A DNA stretch of 64,000 nucleotides from Candidatus Propionivibrio dominans (GTDB lineage Bacteria; Pseudomonadota; Gammaproteobacteria; Burkholderiales; Rhodocyclaceae): positions 1 to 64,000 of the forward strand of contig JADJNC010000019.1 of NCBI GenBank assembly GCA_016709335.1. Reading direction: 5' to 3'. A program made the translations under genes and the position numbers. Below the pieces are notes generated by a model. That model did not search any database and was not told the DNA's origin. It was given only the letters and a program-made list of their open reading frames with translations. How positions within the stretch are numbered: the first letter of the stretch is position 1; each line of letters opens with the position of its first letter. Below are positions 60,218 through 64,000 of this stretch, piece by piece.

Positions 60218-60957
60218 CTGTCCGGGTAGTTCTTGCGCATCACGCGCTCGACATCGTCGCGCAGGTCGTCCATGCCCATCAGGTCGTAGGCCTTGACCAT
60301 GATATACAGCGCTTCTTCGGTTGCCGGGGCTTCCGGGTAATTTATCAAGGCATACTGGGCACGGTTGATGGCGGCCACGTAAGCATTGCGCTTCATGTAG
60401 TAGCGGGCGACGTGCACCTCCAGCGAGGCCAGCGCATTGACCAGATACTTCATGCGCAGAATGGCATCCGGGGTGTATTTGCTGTCCGGAAAACGAATGA
60501 CGAGTTCCTTGAAGGCATCGAAGGATTCGCGGGCGCCTTTCGGGTCGCGTTCGGTCATGTCCTGTTGGCTGATCAGCCCAAGAAGGCCGAGGTCTTCGTT
60601 GAAGTTAACCAGTCCGCGCAGGTAATAGACATAGTCGACGTTCGGATGATTCGGGTGCAGCTTGATGAAGCGGTCGCAGGCGGCAACGGCGGAGGCCGGT
60701 TCGTTGCTCTTCCAGTAGGCGTAGGCGATGTCGATCTGCGCCTGCTGGGCAAAACGGCCATAGGGATAGCGCGATTCGAGCTTTTCGAAATACTTGATCG
60801 ACTTGTCGTAGGCGCCATCGTTCAGCGCCTCTTTGGCTTCGGTATACAGTTTGTTGGCCGACCAGCCGGCGGTTTCATCCTTCTGTTCGGGCAACAGTCC
60901 GCAACCGGCGAACAGCGTGGCGAGAAAAAGCGCTGCGATAACCGCTAAACTACGCAT
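60163..60957 (-). CDS. bamD: Outer-membrane assembly lipoprotein BamD
   Basis: The 264-residue lipoprotein has a signal peptide with lipobox LFAGC and tetratricopeptide-like repeats (KLYTEAKEALNDGAYDKSIK, FAQQAQIDIAYAYWKSNEPA, LHPNHPNVDYVYYLRGLVNF). BamD is an essential part of the BAM complex that folds outer-membrane proteins. The start is at 60957; upstream codons overlap the divergent rluD. Its C-terminus reads GLERKEPWWKLW, whose DNA is partly copied at 59090-59141. Confidence 0.96.
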   Translation of the reverse strand: MRSLAVIAALFLATLFAGCGLLPEQKDETAGWSANKLYTEAKEALNDGAYDKSIKYFEKLESRYPYGRFAQQAQIDIAYAYWKSNEPASAVAACDRFIKLHPNHPNVDYVYYLRGLVNFNEDLGLLGLISQQDMTERDPKGARESFDAFKELVIRFPDSKYTPDAILRMKYLVNALASLEVHVARYYMKRNAYVAAINRAQYALINYPEAPATEEALYIMVKAYDLMGMDDLRDDVERVMRKNYPDSVYYTRGLERKEPWWKLW

Positions 60958-60958
60958 G

Positions 60959-62095
60959 ATGAAAATTCCACATAAAAAAATCGATCCGCACAACATCGAA
61001 AGAAGTACCGGGCGCGCAGATTATAGCGCAAACCCCCGGCTTGCTCTGAGCGTTCCCGCCGATTGCGGGGGGCAGCGGCTGGATCAGATTCTTGCACAGC
61101 TTCGGCCGCAGCATTCGCGAAACCGGCTGCAGAACTGGATTCGTGAGGGCCGGGTTGCCGTCGGCGGAGTCATCATCAACGAACCGAAGCAGAAGCTGTG
61201 GGGCGGCGAGCAGATCAGCCTGGCTGAGGCGCCCGATGAGCGAAGCGAATCGGCGACGCCGGAAAACATCCCGCTCACTGTCGTTCATGAAGACGACACG
61301 CTGATCGTGCTCGACAAGCCGGCCGGTCTGGTGGTGCATCCGGGTAGCGGCAACTGGAGTGGAACGCTGCTCAACGCGCTGCTTTATCATGCGCCCGCAC
61401 TCGACAGGGTGCCGCGCGCCGGTATTGTGCATCGACTCGACAAGGATACCAGCGGCCTGCTGGTGGTGGCCAAAACGCTGGAAGCGCAGACCGACCTGGT
61501 GCGCCAGATGCAGGCGCACACGGTCAAACGCTACTACCAGGCACTGGTACGCGGCAAGCTTGACTGCGGCGGAAGCGTCGATGCACCGATCGGCCGTCAC
61601 CCGACGCAACGAACCAGGATGGCCGTGGTAAAGACCGGCAAGCCGGCGCGAACGCACTACCGCATTGTCGAACGCTTTATCGATTGCACACTCGTTGAAT
61701 GCGCGCTGGAAACCGGTCGCACGCACCAGATTCGCGTGCATATGACCTCCATCGGACATCCGCTGGTTGGCGATCCGGTTTATGGCGGGGGAACCAGCCG
61801 GGTGCCGGGCGGCCCCGCATTCCATCGCCAGGCGCTGCATGCCCGGCGTCTGGGCCTGCTGCACCCGGCGAGCGGCAAGCCGATGCTGTGGAAATCAAAC
61901 CTGCCCGACGATATGGCCGAACTGGTGCAGACGGCGCGCATGCTGGCTTTTGAAGAAAGCGCCCGCGCCGAGGAGGACGAAGACTGGGACGACGATGTGG
62001 AGGGCGGCCCGGAAATCATCTATGCCCGTGGTGATGGAGCGGGCGCGGACGACGAGGAAGACGAGGACGACGAAGAGGACGACTGTGAACAGTGA
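60959..62095 (+). CDS. rluD: 23S rRNA pseudouridine synthase RluD
   Basis: The protein (about 378 residues) has an S4 domain (QRLDQILAQLRPQHSRNRLQ) and the RluA-family catalytic motif HRLDKDTSGLLVVAKT, making pseudouridines in helix 69 of 23S rRNA. The C-terminal tail is very acidic (EEDEDWDDDVEGG; DDEEDEDDEEDD). The only in-frame ATGs are 60956 and 60959, which lie on the bamD start codon on the other strand; no clear ribosome binding site, so the start is uncertain. Confidence 0.93.
   Translation: MKIPHKKIDPHNIERSTGRADYSANPRLALSVPADCGGQRLDQILAQLRPQHSRNRLQNWIREGRVAVGGVIINEPKQKLWGGEQISLAEAPDERSESATPENIPLTVVHEDDTLIVLDKPAGLVVHPGSGNWSGTLLNALLYHAPALDRVPRAGIVHRLDKDTSGLLVVAKTLEAQTDLVRQMQAHTVKRYYQALVRGKLDCGGSVDAPIGRHPTQRTRMAVVKTGKPARTHYRIVERFIDCTLVECALETGRTHQIRVHMTSIGHPLVGDPVYGGGTSRVPGGPAFHRQALHARRLGLLHPASGKPMLWKSNLPDDMAELVQTARMLAFEESARAEEDEDWDDDVEGGPEIIYARGDGAGADDEEDEDDEEDDCEQ
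61020..61025 (-). promoter_or_regulatory. Probable -10 element of bamD
   Basis: TATAAT on the minus strand lies about 63 bases before the bamD start. A matching -35 is not convincing, and the site is within the rluD coding sequence. Confidence 0.4.
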
Positions 62096-62846
62096 ATGGA
62101 TCGTTCCCGACTGGCCGGCGCCGCCGAATGTGCGCAGTCTGTTGACTACCCGGGATGGCGGAACAAGTCTCGGTCCGTATGCCAGCCTCAATCTGGGCCA
62201 GCACGTAGGCGACGATCCGCAGGCGGTCGCGACCAATCGTGCGCGGGTGAGCGAGCGGCTTGCCGGTGCGGGCGAACCGCTCTGGCTGGAGCAGGTGCAT
62301 GGCACGCGTGTTGTCGACGCGACGGCGTTTTCGTCAAACGAAGCACCACCCCAAGCCGATGCCGCTTTCTCGCGAAGCGTGGGAGTGGTTTGTGTGGTGC
62401 TGACCGCCGATTGCCTGCCGGTGCTCTTCTGCGATGACGCCGGGAGCGTTGTGGCGGTAGCCCATGCCGGTTGGCGCGGTCTGCTCGCCGGCGTTCTGGA
62501 AGAAACCATTGTCGCCATGGCCGTTCCAGGCCATGCGCTGATGGCTTATCTGGGGCCGGCCATCGGGCCGCAGGCCTTTGCCGTCGGCGACGAGGTGCGT
62601 TCGGCCTTCGTTGCCGTGGATGCACAGGCGGCAAGGGCATTCACGCCATCTCTGCCGGGCAAGTGGCTGGCCGACATCTATCGGCTAGCGCGCCAGCGAC
62701 TGGCCGGGCAGGGCGTCGAAAGGGTTTTTGGCGGCTCGTACTGCACCGTCAGCGAGGCGGATCGCTTCTTCTCCTACCGGCGCGACGGTCGCACTGGCCG
62801 CATGGCGGCGATGATCTGGCTGGATCGTGAGTCACGGGATAGTTAA
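62085..62846 (+). CDS. pgeF: Purine nucleoside phosphorylase / peptidoglycan editing factor PgeF (laccase domain)
   Basis: The 253-residue YfiH/laccase-domain protein has the metal-site residues in QVHGTRV, TADCLPVLFCDD and VAHAGWRGL. Members act on purine nucleosides or correct misincorporated peptidoglycan residues. It starts with GTG 62085 (AGAGG seven bases upstream), overlapping the rluD end by 11 bases; longer upstream frames are inside rluD. Confidence 0.93.
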   Translation: MNSEWIVPDWPAPPNVRSLLTTRDGGTSLGPYASLNLGQHVGDDPQAVATNRARVSERLAGAGEPLWLEQVHGTRVVDATAFSSNEAPPQADAAFSRSVGVVCVVLTADCLPVLFCDDAGSVVAVAHAGWRGLLAGVLEETIVAMAVPGHALMAYLGPAIGPQAFAVGDEVRSAFVAVDAQAARAFTPSLPGKWLADIYRLARQRLAGQGVERVFGGSYCTVSEADRFFSYRRDGRTGRMAAMIWLDRESRDS

Positions 62847-62860
62847 CTAGGAACGCACGC

Positions 62861-63289
62861 ATGGACATGAAAGCCATACAGACCTTTTTCAACAGGGAAG
62901 ATGCCTTTGCCAATCACAATGGCATGACGATTACCGAGGTACGCGAAGGCTACGCGCGGTCGGAGATGGAACTTCAGCCTTACCATCTGAATGGCGCACG
63001 AACGGTTCACGGCGGAGTGCTTTTTACCCTCGCCGATTTTGCTTTTGCTGCGGCCAGTAATTCAAGAGGGCAACTGGCCCTCTCGATCAATTCATCGATC
63101 TCCATTTTCAAGGGTGCCAAGCAGGGAAAATTGATTGCCGAAGCACGCGAAGTAAGCAATGCCCCTAAGTTGGCGAGCTTTGAGGTCAGTATCCGTAACC
63201 AGGCTGGCGATCTGCTGGCCACCTTCCAGGGAATGGTCTATCGGAAATCGGTTTCACTGCAATCGCTGTTATCTGGCCAGGCAGGGTAA
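62861..63289 (+). CDS. PaaI-family hotdog thioesterase
   Basis: The 142-residue hotdog-fold protein shows NGARTVHGGVLFTLADFAFA (active-site helix) and KGAKQGKLIAEAREVSN, typical of PaaI/YbgC-like thioesterases. It hydrolyses aryl- or acyl-CoA esters; the substrate is unknown. AGGAA precedes the start. It follows pgeF after 14 bp. Confidence 0.85.
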   Translation: MDMKAIQTFFNREDAFANHNGMTITEVREGYARSEMELQPYHLNGARTVHGGVLFTLADFAFAAASNSRGQLALSINSSISIFKGAKQGKLIAEAREVSNAPKLASFEVSIRNQAGDLLATFQGMVYRKSVSLQSLLSGQAG

Positions 63290-63619
63290 ATTTGTACTAT
63301 AAATAGCGTCTTTAATGTTGGCGCATTAATCAGCCACGTTTGACCTTTACTTTATCGTTTGCGCAAGACTATGCGCCATTATTTAAGTCGCTATGTATAA
63401 CAGCTCACAGTCATTCCGGCGTAAGCCGGAATCCAGACTCGTCCATCTGATCAAGATGTTAAAAGAACGGCTTGATAAACGAACTGGATTCCGGGTCAAG
63501 CCCGGAATGAGCGCGAAGCCTGGCCTCGGGACACGGTATTGCAATGAGTTAGCGCCAGAACAAATCTACCGCGCGGCTTGCCGGATTTGCGTCGCGAAGC
63601 GTTCCATCAAAGGGTATAC
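63290..63619. other. 330-bp intergenic region
   Basis: No gene is supported. It holds an AT-rich left part and the dispersed inverted repeat at 63411-63510. Confidence 0.5.
63411..63510. repeat. Dispersed inverted repeat (TCATTCCGGCGTAAGCCGGA type)
   Basis: Left arm TCATTCCGGCGTAAGCCGGA plus ATCCAG (63411-63436) and right arm CTGGATTCCGGG plus TCAAGCCCGGAATGA (63484-63510) form a roughly 100-bp inverted element. This sequence style is widespread in proteobacterial intergenic DNA. Confidence 0.8.
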
Positions 63620-64000
63620 CTAATTCTCCAGACCCTTCCTGATTCGCCACTGCTTGACCAGCGCATAAATCGCCGGAATCACCGCCAGTGTCAGTACCGT
63701 CGATGAGATCATTCCGCCGACCATCGGCGCGGCGATGCGGCTCATGACTTCGGAGCCGGTGCCGCTGCTCCACAGGATGGGCAGCAGGCCGGCCATGATC
63801 GCCACCACGGTCATCATCTTGGGTCGCACGCGCTCGACGGCGCCTTCCATCACGGCTTCGTAGAGGTCGCCGACGTTCGGCGGGCGTCCGGATTCGCGGC
63901 ACTTCGCCTTGACCGCTTCCCAGGCGTGATCGAGGTAGATCAGCATGACGACGCCGGTTTCGGCCGCCACCCCGGCCAGCGCGATGAAGCCGACGGCGAC
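63620..64000 (-). CDS. cusA: CusA/CzcA-type heavy-metal efflux RND permease (C-terminal part)
   Basis: The frame is open to the window edge and encodes the C-terminal end of an RND pump: [18 protein letters not shown], then [40 protein letters not shown] and a last membrane helix. The pattern is closest to CusA (copper/silver); other metals are possible. It is the inner-membrane proton-driven pump of a tripartite system, whose other genes must lie outside the window. Nothing follows it within the window on that strand. Confidence 0.9.
   Translation of the reverse strand, partial: VAVGFIALAGVAAETGVVMLIYLDHAWEAVKAKCRESGRPPNVGDLYEAVMEGAVERVRPKMMTVVAIMAGLLPILWSSGTGSEVMSRIAAPMVGGMISSTVLTLAVIPAIYALVKQWRIRKGLEN

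Overview
The window reads as a contiguous piece of a betaproteobacterial chromosome, most likely order Rhodocyclales (Dechloromonas/Azonexus/Accumulibacter-like). This is an inference from protein style and gene order: pyrG-kdsA-eno-ftsB, prfB-lysS, an isc operon with an extra cysteine desulfurase after iscR, bamD divergent from rluD-pgeF, many cyclic-di-GMP proteins, and intergenic repeats typical of that group. Genes are dense and mostly housekeeping. There is no prophage, CRISPR array, insertion sequence, rRNA or tRNA that I can support.

Layout. 1-2.2 kb: 3' part of a receiver-PAS-GGDEF-EAL regulator. 2.4-6.4 kb: secreted DUF4124-like protein, TerB-like protein, htpX, a ribosome hibernation factor and a frameshifted Tim44-like gene. 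6.7-9 kb: nhaR-like regulator, lexA with a perfect SOS box, and an ankyrin lipoprotein. 9.1-13.4 kb: pyrG-kdsA-eno-ftsB. 13.4-21.4 kb: SIMPL protein, peroxiredoxin, SlyD-type isomerase, metallophosphoesterase, mutS, suhB, trmJ and cysE. 21.4-28.7 kb: IscR box, iscR, nifS-like gene (frameshifted), iscS-iscU-iscA-hscB-hscA-fdx-iscX and a DUF2237 gene. 28.8-37.2 kb: hsp20 with a sigma-32-type promoter, an overlapping HDOD/PAS-GGDEF-EAL pair, zapE, an orphan secretin-N domain protein, a GGDEF protein and metY. 37.3-43.3 kb: glycine-zipper protein, a tandem repeat array at the end of lysS, prfB with its programmed frameshift, GIY-YIG protein and rdgC. 43.5-47.1 kb: a nickel uptake locus (tonB, TonB-dependent receptor, nikR). 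47.2-49.9 kb: methyltransferase-rnhA-dnaQ, divergent from gloB. 50-58.9 kb: receiver-GGDEF protein, giant DUF748 envelope protein, rmuC, DUF3293 protein and a kinase-HDOD-GAF protein. 58.9-64 kb: a glutathione S-transferase gene sitting between two diverged copies of the kinase/bamD junction, then bamD, rluD, pgeF, a thioesterase and the end of a CusA-type efflux pump.

Themes. Four GGDEF/EAL proteins and two HDOD proteins point to heavy cyclic-di-GMP and stress signalling; three of the four GGDEF/EAL proteins carry a changed signature motif. Metal handling appears as Fe-S assembly, nickel uptake and copper/silver efflux. Several regulatory signals are readable directly: LexA box, IscR type 1 box, sigma-32 promoter, RF2 frameshift site, and a palindrome in front of the nickel receptor.

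Quality caution. Four genes carry small frameshifts, mostly in homopolymers (Tim44-like, nifS-like, metY, lysS), and the nickel receptor has one in-frame TAG. Because lysS is normally essential, at least some of these are probably sequence errors rather than real pseudogenes.
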